Part shown: in pieces, positions 24,511 through 35,353 of the stretch
Layout: each line of letters starts with the position of its first letter
Numbering within the stretch: the stretch's first letter is position 1
Origin: Synanceia verrucosa
Taxonomy: Eukaryota; Chordata; Actinopteri; Perciformes; Synanceiidae
Direction: 5' to 3'
DNA length: 64,000 bases
Assembly (NCBI GenBank): GCA_029721515.1
Contig: CM056563.1
Coordinates: 12,932,454-12,996,453 of the forward strand
Notes under the pieces: model-generated
Seen by the model: only the letters and a program-made list of their open reading frames with translations
The model's database searches: none
What the model was told of the DNA's origin: nothing
Translations under genes and position numbers: made by a program

Positions 24511-24905
24511 CATCGTTCTGTAAGAGTTGTGAATTATTTCAGTTTATTTGTGGCATGCCACACTGTCGCATCATTTGTATAATACCTCATTGCTTCTCAG
24601 TTTTATTTTTACCCTCCTGTCACTGTTACAGGATGAAAAGGAAGCCCCTGTCTAACTTAATAAATCGGTTTAAATCAAAATTAATCACTTCTTCCTATTA
24701 CAAATAGGCTTTGTGCAGTAGGCCTGTGTGAGAAGGCCACGAGGGGTTCATCATGTGACACTTCACTTCACATGACTGTGTTTTTGATCTTTGTTATATA
24801 AAAGAACATAAAAATTCAGACCACAAGACATTACCGTTCATCTCTGTTGGAAAAATTATATTTTAAAGTATTGAATAAAGTTTGCAGCTCTGTGTTGCAT
24901 CTGAA
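24258..24905 (+). other. 3'UTR region of dhps copy C
   Basis: AATAAA signals are at 24659-24664 and 24874-24879. The second is followed by a GT-rich element, so the transcript may end near 24900. A (GT)n run of 38 bp is at 24472-24509. Confidence 0.5.
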
Positions 24906-25467
24906 ATGAGAACTGCAGAAAATGTTGCTTTTGTCAATCTTACCTTTTTATGAAGTTTATAATGTTCAGCTTATGAAGGGAAGTGTGTAAATTCAGTAAG
25001 CATCTCATTTGCATGTATGACTGGCAGCAAACTCAGCCAATTCATTGAGCGCCATCACCTTAATAACTCTCCTCTGCTTGTGTTGCTCAGTAGGTGGGAC
25101 TTTCTGCTCCTTCCCTTTCTGCTTTCTTCAGCAGAATCAACTTCATAATGCAGAAACAGTGATAAAGCCATTTCCCACCACAATACATCATGCTACTATT
25201 GTGGGAGTGGATATTTCCTCTGGCTAATCACTGCTCCCATATCCTTTACGCTCACAATCCTGTTAAATTTGCAGACTTTAGATTGGAAAAAAAAACAGTT
25301 TTTTTTGTGTGAAATGTGTCTATAATATATACATTTTTTCCTGGAGTTGTTAAAAGTGTCAGTGTGTGTTTTTTAAATGGGAATGGTGACCTTTTCATTT
25401 TTGGAAATGGAGACGGAGAGTTGGAACTGGGATTAGGTTGACTTTACCAAAACCTCAGCCCCATGTG

Positions 25468-25468
<1 letters not shown>

Positions 25469-25528
<60 letters not shown>
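25469..25528. repeat. (CA)n microsatellite
   Basis: About 30 perfect CA units. Confidence 0.95.
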
Positions 25529-25529
<1 letters not shown>

Positions 25530-26085
25530 CTGGGCGTTCCTGTCTTGGTACAAACTGCTTTTCCATTCAGTCTCTTCTATCGTTTCCTATTGGCGGTGGC
25601 ACTGTGTGAGTGTGTTTACCCAGGGCTTGACTGTTGAAGAGTTTCTTTAAAAAGGCAGTGCTGTATGGATTCTCAGCCCTATAGAAACATGTGTTTACTC
25701 TGTGCTTAATGGAAAGATTACTGAGAGGATTGAAAAGAGTGAGGTAGAGACTGTGTGTGTGGATGAGCTGTAGTCACGCTATGATAATATTGTGTGGCGT
25801 CTGCACAGAGCAGACAGCGTCTGCCCCCTCGTCCTCTGTGGAACAATCAGCACACTGTGTGATGTGCAGGGCCACAGCAGCCATAATGGCAATTATGTCT
25901 TCTCCCTGCCAGATTGGCAGCTATTTTTTCATGGGTGAGAACCAAAAAGTCAGACAGAGAGGGGAGAAAAAGAAGGAAAAGACAAATGACCTGCTATACA
26001 CAGCTGCAGGGTGGGGTGGATCTATGAGGATTGGAGGGAAACACATAACAGATAGATGTATGTACATTTACACACACACACACAC

Positions 26086-26090
<5 letters not shown>

Positions 26091-26156
<66 letters not shown>
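26091..26156. repeat. (TA)n microsatellite
   Basis: About 33 perfect AT units, preceded by a short (CA)n run. Confidence 0.95.
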
Positions 26157-26158
<2 letters not shown>

Positions 26159-28570
26159 CTTTATTTCCTACTCACTTTTATTCTTTCAGGTATTTTTTTC
26201 ACAGAAGCCCCTCTGAGCAGTGTCCTCTTTATCTCCAGCCTCCATATTTCAGATGAGAAATTGCTGATACAAATTGATAAACTGTAGCCCATTCATCTGA
26301 GTCTCCGTCAGTTATTACCTCAAAGAAATTGGCATAAGGAGCAGTTTAAAGACTTGTTAAGGGTCAGATTGTGAAAATACATCTACTGTACAGACACACA
26401 AAAAAAATCAGGCAACCCTCTGCAGTTACATCGCCCTTATCTCTGCCTTTATTTACCTGTTATGTTGCCATAGGAACGTCCACCTCGGAAGCCCATTGGC
26501 CAAGCCTCAGAGGTAGCGGCAGGTGAGGGAGTGCGTGCGTGGGTGTATACTGTACGAGGGAGGAGGACAGAAGTTTGCAGCGTCATGAGGGGCCGACCGA
26601 GGCAGAAAGACAAACACTCAGATGTAGAAGGAAACAATGGAGCAATAAATGTATAGAAGGCGGGTAAATGTGATGAGAAAAGGAGGGGAGAAGCTGGGAC
26701 TGATGACGCCGTCCACCTCTCGCTGCTCGCTCAGAAACAGGAAGTCGCCAGTTGAACCGTCTCCTCCTCTGACGCAGCTGGCTGAGGCTGATGACGGTCA
26801 CTGTTGCTATAGTAACCATCCGATTGGGACAAACATCCGGTATTGCTGGCTGCTTACTCCCGTGTCATCAGTTGCATCAAATCTGTTATAGTCTATTTGT
26901 AATTTAACCACTGTGCACGGTCACCATGGTGACAGGTTTCCCTGTCTGACGTGTCGCCTACGTACTTTAAACACCTTCTGTTCGTCGCGCGACCTGATTA
27001 ATGTAGACTATGGTTCATTAAATGAACTTAATTTAACAAGGCGTTGTCATTCAGACACCACGAGGAAACGAGCTGAAAGCAACATGTTGGCCTTTCACAG
27101 AATACTGTTCACTGGGCTACTGGTGGCTTTTTACTTATATTGTTAAATAAGACTAGCTGAGTTCATCTACCCAAAGTGTGTGAGCGTAAACAGTTGCATA
27201 ATGTCACAGTGCAACTGTGAGATGGAGCTAAAGTCAGAGGATGTGACAGAGTGATAAAACTTTTTCATATCTCTTGTGGAGTTTTCAGTATGTGTAGGCC
27301 AAGTTATGCAAATATATATCAACCTTTCCTCCTGATGTTATAAAATTTCAAGGAGGTGCATACTGATAATGTGATAACATGCATTGCTCCAATGCATTAA
27401 TTTCTTTGAGTCATGTGTAATGCACAATATATAAATAAGGCCAAAATTACAAAATTGAAAACACTGGAAGATTTTGAAGTAATTTAGCATCCCTCATATT
27501 CCCCTCAATGTTAAATTGCATTGTTTTGCATGTGTAGATTTACATTTTCTTAATTCCTTTTGTAAATCTTAAAGGAAGATATTTCTATTCAGCCTATTTT
27601 TTTTTGGCCCGTTTGAAGCCAGCATCTCACTAGAAAAATAGTGTTCTCTCTTGTTTATTGCCAATTTTCTTGATTTTTTTTCTTTTCCCCATCTGTAGTC
27701 ATGTTTGAAACTTTGCTATGCTAATGTGTGGTGAAAGTCTCAGACTGCAGAGTTCATAAGAAGCAGAAAGTTAATGTTCCATTAAATAGTGTGCTGTGTC
27801 CACCTAAAGCAACACGCTGTGAAAATAGATTTTTAACATCAAAATATAGGTCGGATAAAGGCGTCCAGGTTCCATGAGAGCATTCAGACTTCAGCCAAAG
27901 ACTAAAGCCAGTGTGTAGTGTAAGCTTTGTTTTTAATTAAAAAAAACAACATTGATTTCCTGTCCTTGAGCTGAAACACGAGAAGAAGAAAGAAATGAGT
28001 GATTTTGACAAAGAAAAGTTTAAGGTGAAAATGATTTTCTTTTAGATAATCAATTTGTGTAATTTATTCTACAATTATAAAAGTGGTTGAAAAAAACACA
28101 AGACACAGAGTATACTGCCTGTTTTTTTTAAAAAAAAAATAATTTTAATCAAATTAAATACACACATTCTCAACCAGCCATCATGTTTATTTAATACATT
28201 TTGGTTTGAAAACCAAAGGCACACATACACAACTGCAACTTTGTCCCTCTTGTTTATTTTTTACAAACATGATACAGAATAGAGACACATAAGCAACTTA
28301 TATATTTTATTACAGGCAAGGCATTAATGTAACTTATATGGTTTGGATGGAAAATTTAAGATTTTAATGGTCTGTGAATGCAAAAAGAGATTAGGCATAA
28401 ATCCAAGTGAAGTGTTTCATTACAGAACGTGAGTGCGTGCATCTGTTGAGAAAATCAGTGACTTTAACACAAATCATATTTTGCAAAGGTCAGCCAGTCC
28501 AAAACACATTTATTTAAAAATTCAGGCTTTAGGACGAAATGAGTGTGTGTGTGTGGGTGTGGAAAGGAGA

Positions 28571-28648
28571 CCAGTCTCCTGTTCCTGCTGAACTGAGCCA
28601 GCCGACGTCACACACTGATTATCAGCACAGCAGGCACAGGAGACTGAC
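28571..28648 (-). ncRNA. mir24: mir-24 precursor
   Basis: The - strand bases 28600-28579 match mature miR-24-3p exactly (it starts TGGCTCAGTTCAGC and ends GGAACAG). They form the 3' arm of a hairpin. The stem 28573-28590 pairs with 28628-28645 with one mismatch. The other arm reads like miR-24-5p (GTGCCTGCTGTGCTGATA). It is the 3'-most member of a 23-27-24 cluster, about 0.9 kb downstream of mir-27. In vertebrates these three are cut from one primary transcript; here that is inferred from order and strand. Confidence 0.96.
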
Positions 28649-28670
28649 CCAGCAGGGTAGACAGAAGTGA

Positions 28671-28672
<2 letters not shown>

Positions 28673-28723
<51 letters not shown>
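28673..28723. repeat. (CA)n microsatellite beside pre-mir-24
   Basis: About 25 units, starting 25 bp from the precursor, on its upstream side in the - strand transcript. Confidence 0.95.
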
Positions 28724-28726
<3 letters not shown>

Positions 28727-29570
28727 AAAAGTCAGACACTGATACTCATGCAGAAATCAACACATGGAGGACAAAACAAAACACACACATGCTGATAGAC
28801 TGTGGCAGCCAGAGATACAGATGACCTGACATCAGATGACAAGTTGCTCACCCAACAGGATCACGAGCGGCCTTCGACACTAATGAGACCGCTGACATTA
28901 GCTAGTACAACAGATTACCAGTTATCGCCAATAGTGTATGGATCGTGATACCTGTTCCCACAGCAGTCACCCTTTGACACTTTCACAACACGCACGAGAA
29001 CCACACACCTACTCGACTGCACGTTGTCAACCTACAACACACATGCTGTCGTGGCGAGGTGATTATGCGCAAGTCTGAATTTAGTCAAATTAAAAAAGCA
29101 GCAGGTTTTTGGTTCTTTATTGATGGGCTCTTTTGAAAAGAGGAAGTGTGTTTCAATACACAGCTTTAAAGTGTAAACTGGAACTGAGCTACACCAAGTT
29201 GTTTCCATCTAAATTTAATGCAAAATTGTAACTGGATTTCTAGAGGACTTTCTGTCCACTGTCACTGCTAATAGATTTGAGCACATAAATACTGATTAGC
29301 TCCAGTTAGGTGCAACTAAACATTTTATAAGAAGAGGGTGCAACAAGATAACAGGAAAAAAAGTGCCTGTCGAACCTCAAACCAGCCTAAGAGGCATATT
29401 TCTATCAACGCTAGTTTCATGTATTTATTTGAGGAAGTCTTTCAATGATGCTCATGAAGACTGGTGGATGGCAACACACTGTATATCTAAAGAGTTTCAC
29501 ATTTTGGGCTCCTCTGAAGTCCGGTGTTGATGTGCCTGACCTTTACTCTCCCCCCACCCCCAGCAGGTTG

Positions 29571-29657
29571 CAGCCCTGTGGCGGCAGAACTTAACCACTG
29601 TGAACATGGCAGACATTCACTGTTCACATGTGGGTTAAGTCCTGCTGCCACACAGCC
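29571..29657 (-). ncRNA. mir27: mir-27 precursor (C11U variant)
   Basis: The - strand bases 29604-29584 match mature miR-27 (TTCACAGTGG then AAGTTCTGC) except for U in place of C at position 11. The seed is unchanged. The opposite arm contains GGACTTAACC, which pairs with GGTTAAGTTC, so the position-11 change is matched by an A on the other arm. The hairpin arms pair over about 30 bases with a short loop. From memory this variant corresponds to teleost miR-27c. It lies 141 bp downstream of mir-23. Confidence 0.95.
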
Positions 29658-29798
29658 AGATCATACGAGCCTCTGTTCGTGACAGAGAGCGAGATGGGTG
29701 CGTTTGCCTATGCAAATCACAGAAACATGGGTGAGACTGTGTGTGAGTTGGCAAATTAGTGTGTCTGTCTATGAGATAAAAGTTGCTTTCTTCATGTC

Positions 29799-29873
29799 AG
29801 CCATTGGAAATCCCTGGCAATGTGATTCAGTCCTGTAGTCTCAAAAATCACTCTGCCAGGAATTCCCCTGGCC
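29799..29873 (-). ncRNA. mir23a: mir-23 precursor (23a type)
   Basis: The - strand bases 29826-29806 match mature miR-23a (ATCACATTGCC then AGGGATTTCC). The TTTCC end fits 23a rather than 23b (TTACC). The hairpin partner, about 29847-29873, reads AGGGGAATTCCTGGCAGAG on the - strand and pairs with the mature arm. It is the first member of the cluster in transcription order, as in other vertebrates. The primary transcript start, further up near 30 kb or beyond, is not identifiable. Confidence 0.96.
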
Positions 29874-32800
29874 ATCAGAGACAGACAGACATATTGTGGT
29901 GAGAGGAGAACTTAACAGCATGCATAAAAAAATAATAAACACCACATCATTGTCACCTCTAATCCTTAATGTTAGAGGCCCCTTGCCTGTCCCTCTGTGT
30001 GGAAGAGTGAGTTATCACAGTAGTCCAATGTGCTACATCTTTGTCATTGACAGGTCATAGTGACTGTGCTTTTCTCAGCCCTGTGTGTGCGTGGTTCGTC
30101 AACTCCCAGACTTCCCGTGGCCTCTTATAAAAATAACTTTTCAATGACAGAATGGAGAATTGGGTTAGAAGGAAGTGGCCAGACAAGTGGCACTCCCTAT
30201 AAAGACATTTGCTCCTGCTCTGTTCTGCCCCTTTATCTGTGCCCCTGTGTGGGGGGGAGAGAAAGGGCCAACTGGGCCGTGTTTCCTCTGCTGCTAGGCT
30301 TCTGGTAAATCTCTCCAGAAATTATCAGGAATTTTCATGTAAGGAAACTGTATTTGTATGTGTCTTATTACTGCCTGTCAAATGCACTCATCACCCCTAG
30401 AGGTGCACCTTACCCTGGATTCCTTTTTGTTAGAGGTTACCTGTCTGAACAGGACATATTTAAATAACTGAATATCATTCAGTGCTCCAGACAGCCGTCT
30501 TCTTCAAGTCTCTTTATTTTCAGCCGCATGAATATTCCACCATGTACAAGGTATGAGTCAGTAGGACGCTTTTGGGGAACTCCGGACTCTAAATAAGTTC
30601 TAGTCGGCTGTCTGCTGTCGCTGTGGATCTGCTGCAGAGCTGTGCCAGGGACACAGTGAACTAACGCTGTGTCATTGTTGTCACAAATCTGCTGGGTTCA
30701 GGTGGGAGAGTTTTGGAAATAGATACTCAAAATTGGAGAAAAGTCTCTTTAAAAGATATTGTAAACACCACTCAGCAAAGCAACTTGTAGTCCAATGTTT
30801 AAGCAGCAAACAGCCTCGTGCGGAATACCAAAAACCGTGTTTGAGGTGCCGCCGTTCTCGTTTCCCTCCAGGCCAATGTTCTTTCTCTCAGTCTGTGGTC
30901 CAATCAGCCAATAACCTAAATTACAAGTACTCTGAACACACTGTGATTTTGGTGCTACCGTGAAGACATTTGAAAACCTTTTCCGTCTGCTGCCTGTGTG
31001 CTCTCTCTTTCAACTTTGCAAGTGTCTCTCTTTTACACTCTCTCACAGATTACAGAGGAACTTTGAGGCTGGATTAGCATAATTTTAGGGCGGAAATTTA
31101 GGGCCAGTTTATCGGAAGTATTCTGCGTCATTCAGTTCGTCTACATAAAAGTGAATTGTCAGACAATTTAGGTGCAGCCGTTAAATTCAGTTTTGTTTTA
31201 TGAAATGTGCATTACGCCCCTGGGTTGGTCTCCAAATGTTCACAATAATGCGCGCTGTCTCCAGAAAGACGGTCATTTAAGGTCCCAGCAACCATCAAAG
31301 GCAGTACGCTAACTCCTTTTTAACTCCTCTCCTCCATCAACCTAAAACCCTCTATCCCGCCATCCTTTCATCTGGCAGTAGCTCGTCTTGCGTGTTATTG
31401 TAGCTGCCTTTTCATCTTTTCCATCGGTTTCTCTCTTCCCCTTTGCGTTCCCCCGTCGAACCCGCAGCCGTTAATGTCTATGAGCTCATTCCTTCCCTTC
31501 CCCTATAATGACGGCACTCTGGTTGACGCACACTGTCCAACACCTCACCTCAAACGCTCTCTGTGAGGATCTCAATATGTCTCACTTTTGTATTTGGCCC
31601 TGTCTTGCCTTTTTGAGCGCTATGGTTCAGCCCAGTCACTCCTGTTGTCGCACTCTTCTCAGGTTGGATGTTTATTATGGTTAGGAGTAATCACAAGTTT
31701 CTGCCATGTGGGCTGCGACTCATAATTGTGCCAACATGTTGCATCCTGATGGAGGCGTGGTATAGGAAAATTAATGTCACTGGGTGACGATCCACAGCAG
31801 ATGTGCCCTGCTAGAGTCAAAATGTTTCTAGAGAGTGTCTTCATGGCTTACAGCCTTGTGTGTGTGGGTGCTTTGATGGTTTTGGGGTATACACTGTGTG
31901 TGTTCCACTAAGTTTATATTCGTGCACGTGACAACGTATGGAGGGCCTCGTGTAGACGTGGCCGCTGGGTGTTTTCTCAAATCGTCTCTCCCCTTTAGCT
32001 GGAGTGCAGAATTGACATTGTCGTTTACACAAGGGCACACAGTTAAGTGGAAAAGCCTCTGTTGAGACAGCTGGATCTCAACCCCTTATTGTTTCAACAT
32101 CTTCTCTTTCTATGCCCTTGTGTGCACACACACATACAACAATGCACTAAGAAATGCACACTTGCTCGCAGGCCCTACGCAAACTGCCTCGACTCACATA
32201 ATATGCTCACTATCAATAAACAAACACAGTTATGTCAGTAGGCTACCGGGCAAACATGGCATTCGCGTTAGCTGGGTTCTCACCCCATCTCACAACCAGG
32301 AATAGTACAAGTACATACCAATCTGACATCATTCACACCTCCGCACTAAGAAACGCTCCACAGAGCAAACAGAGTGCAGGGCGACCCAAGGCTGACTGTT
32401 GTGAACTTTATTAATAATTCTGCATCAAACTGAAGCATAATGACATGTTTGTAGCTTTCCATTACATCATAGAATTTTACAGAGGTTAGGTTGTTTCCAA
32501 CCTCATGTGAAATGTGTCTATCATGTCCAGTGTTTCAAGACACTGGGTCAACACTGGAGCACAAGGGTAACAATAGCGTCCGAATTCCCTCCTTACAGTG
32601 TAAATATGCCACATTTGCTTTTCATAATTGCTGTTGTATCCATTACACCTCTAAAACAAACTCACCCTGATAAATGTTGAGGAAGAAAGTGTGGAAAAAT
32701 AACTATTAGTCCAAATAGGTGAGAAGGTAAGCATAGAGACAAGCCTAAACTGTGGCAGCCTTTCCTTCATTTTCAAGACTTTAATCCATGCAACGGATGG

Positions 32801-33417
32801 ATGCTAATCCAGCCCTGTCAGATTCCTAACCCCAACCATTAGATCTTAATAAAGACATAAAACAGCAGTAAAAATACAGAACACATCCCGCCAACATAAA
32901 CCTTGTTTGAACTCCCAGATTTTAGTGTACAGCATTACCACACCCTGGCTCTCAGACATACTGTACGTCTGGGTATGTGTGCGACTAAGATTGTATTTGT
33001 TTCACGTTGCGTGTGAGGCTGTAATTATTGCTGAGGCTGTGACATTCAGTGACATTCAAACAAGGACTCGCGCTCTATACTATGGGCCTTCTCTGTTGCA
33101 GTCTCCCTGAATCAAAAGGGGACGTTTGTTGGTTGGCCTGGAATAAATGGAACGTACCACATGTGGGACATTAGTATGAGAATTAAAAAAAAGTATTTCC
33201 AGCTCCAGATTTTTTTTTTTTAGAAAAAGAGAAAAGCTCAAAGTCTGTTGCCTCAGCAGGGTGAGCCCAGCCCAAGCCCGTGGTTCGCTCCCTGTAGCCC
33301 AGTGCGTGTAACCCTATCCTCAGCCTGATTCGCTGCCAAACACCCTTACCACCACCAGCCCTCTACTTAGTGTACAGTGCTGCCACTGAACCGCACATGC
33401 ACAAATGGATGCAGAAA

Positions 33418-33418
<1 letters not shown>

Positions 33419-33463
<45 letters not shown>
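33419..33463. repeat. (CA)n microsatellite
   Basis: About 22 perfect CA units. Confidence 0.95.
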
Positions 33464-33465
<2 letters not shown>

Positions 33466-34256
33466 TTATTCCACTACGCCACGGTTTCCTGAGCCTGGGC
33501 CCATTCCTACTTGTTGCTGCTCGGCACTCCCACCCACTCAGCCACCACACCAAAGCCAAGGCTTGAGCCCTGGATCCCCAACCTTCCTTCACTTCCTACT
33601 TTCCCCCACCAATTCCTCCATCCATTCATCCATTTGCTCTTCCCTGGTAGGCCTACCAATCTTATGATTAAGGATTCTGGTGTAGAGGTTATCTGATATC
33701 AAAGCAACAGATCCCTCTGTTGTACAAAATTATCTCATCCCTGTCTTGCTTTATCTTTCAATCTGTGCTCCAGTGTCATGCTAATCTCCGTCATCTCCAT
33801 TTTCGCCTCTGACTGCCCAATTTGTTCTCCACCAACACTCCCAGAGGGGAGCCAGACAGCAGGGCGGAGAGGAAGACGGAGACAGCCGGCCCTGAGCTGG
33901 AGCTGAAACTGGGTTAGCCACAGTAGCTGCTGGATTCCCTTCCTTTCATGGAGGTTTGGGAACTCGCAGACTTACAACGCCTCTGAACAATGAGAGGAAT
34001 GTTTGAGCGGCTCCGGCCTCGCTTCACCACTACCATTACGTCTCTCGGCTGCTTTTTCTAGAACTTTTTATGATCTCTGTGCTGCCAGCAATACATCTAG
34101 ACACAGACTGACTGACATGAGGACAGACGCTACACATGTGGAAGAAGGGTGACATAACCTAATGTAAGCAGACTGTTGCAGAGGAAGGCAGACAAACGGG
34201 CAGAGGCAAATTAGTGTGCACTTACTAATTCAGATGGTTGGAGATATCACAGATCG

Positions 34257-34288
<32 letters not shown>

Positions 34289-34950
34289 TTAAGCCATCCC
34301 ATTCAAAGGAACTATTTACGTCTGACCTTTGAAATAGAGCCGATCCACAGCGGCAGACATTAGGGCAATATTCCAGTGCCAACCTTACAGTACATTTGAA
34401 CAGCAGGCACACTTCACTGTCGCTCCGTGTGAACGTCTGTCCTGATCAACAGGTTGCAGGAATTGCTGTGAAGTGAGTGTGAAGTGCCTCTCTGAAGACC
34501 AGTGGTTCAAGACAACAGCATCAAAAAAGAAAGTCAAAGAAAAGCGTACAGATTTGTCAGATCATAAAGTCATAAAACAGTAAAAAGGCAATCAGCATGT
34601 GAAAAGAGGCAGACTCAGCACTGCACCTACCTGAGACAACAGTTTTACTCCTTTTCCTCTGTCTCACTTTCACTCTCCTCATGCTGTCCAGTGTCAAACT
34701 CTGAAGTTGAACTTCACAGTTGTTGTCCCTCAGCCTCCCCCTCCTCCCCCCACTCTATCTCTCCCAGTTTTTGTTTCGCTGTGTCTCCCACTCTCCGTCT
34801 CGTCTCCTGGGTCCGTCTTTCCTTCCTCTGTGCAGACAGAAGTGTGTGTGAACGCGAGTGTGTCTGAGAGCCAGACAGGCTGAGAGTAAGGCAGTGGGCG
34901 GGCCAACCCAGTGCAGGGGATTCCTTTATGACGATGTCAGAGGAGAAGAG

Positions 34951-35032
34951 CCCTCCCTTCTCCTCCCCTCCATCTCCTCTCCTCCCTTCTCTTCTCCCCT
35001 TTCTTTTCCTCTCCTCTCTTCTCCTCTCCTCC
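34951..35032. repeat. Polypyrimidine tract
   Basis: 82 bp of C/T only, apart from a single A near 34972. It is the kind of sequence that can form triplex DNA when mirror-symmetric. Confidence 0.85.
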
Positions 35033-35295
35033 ACAGGAAAGGGGGCAGGGAGATAATTGTCTGCACAGCTGCTAATAAACGAGCAAAGGCTGTTTGAGTC
35101 AATAGCAGGCAGGAAGACTAAATGTCCAAATGTGCAGAGATTCAGTGGACAGACGTACTGAGAGAGTTTGAGAGATGAAAGTTACACAAAGTCACAGACA
35201 GTGATCTTTCTTCTTCTATCAAGTGAACACACTCACCCTGCTTATTCAGTCCATTCTAACAGCCGTTGTTTAGGCATCCGAACATGCTTGCAGTA

Positions 35296-35298
<3 letters not shown>

Positions 35299-35352
<54 letters not shown>
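35299..35352. repeat. (GT)n microsatellite
   Basis: About 27 perfect GT units. Confidence 0.95.

Positions 35353-35353
<1 letters not shown>

Larger units (their letters stand above)
24906..28570. other. Intergenic DNA with microsatellites
   Basis: No gene recognised. It holds (CA)n at 25469-25528 and (TA)n at 26091-26156. A modestly CpG-richer stretch at about 26480-26840 has no identifiable exon. The part next to 28571 is probably the 3' end of the miRNA primary transcript. Confidence 0.4.

Noticed and set aside
34714..35034. Glu/Arg-rich 106-codon open frame on the - strand
   Set aside because: It is the complement of a polypyrimidine tract, low complexity.
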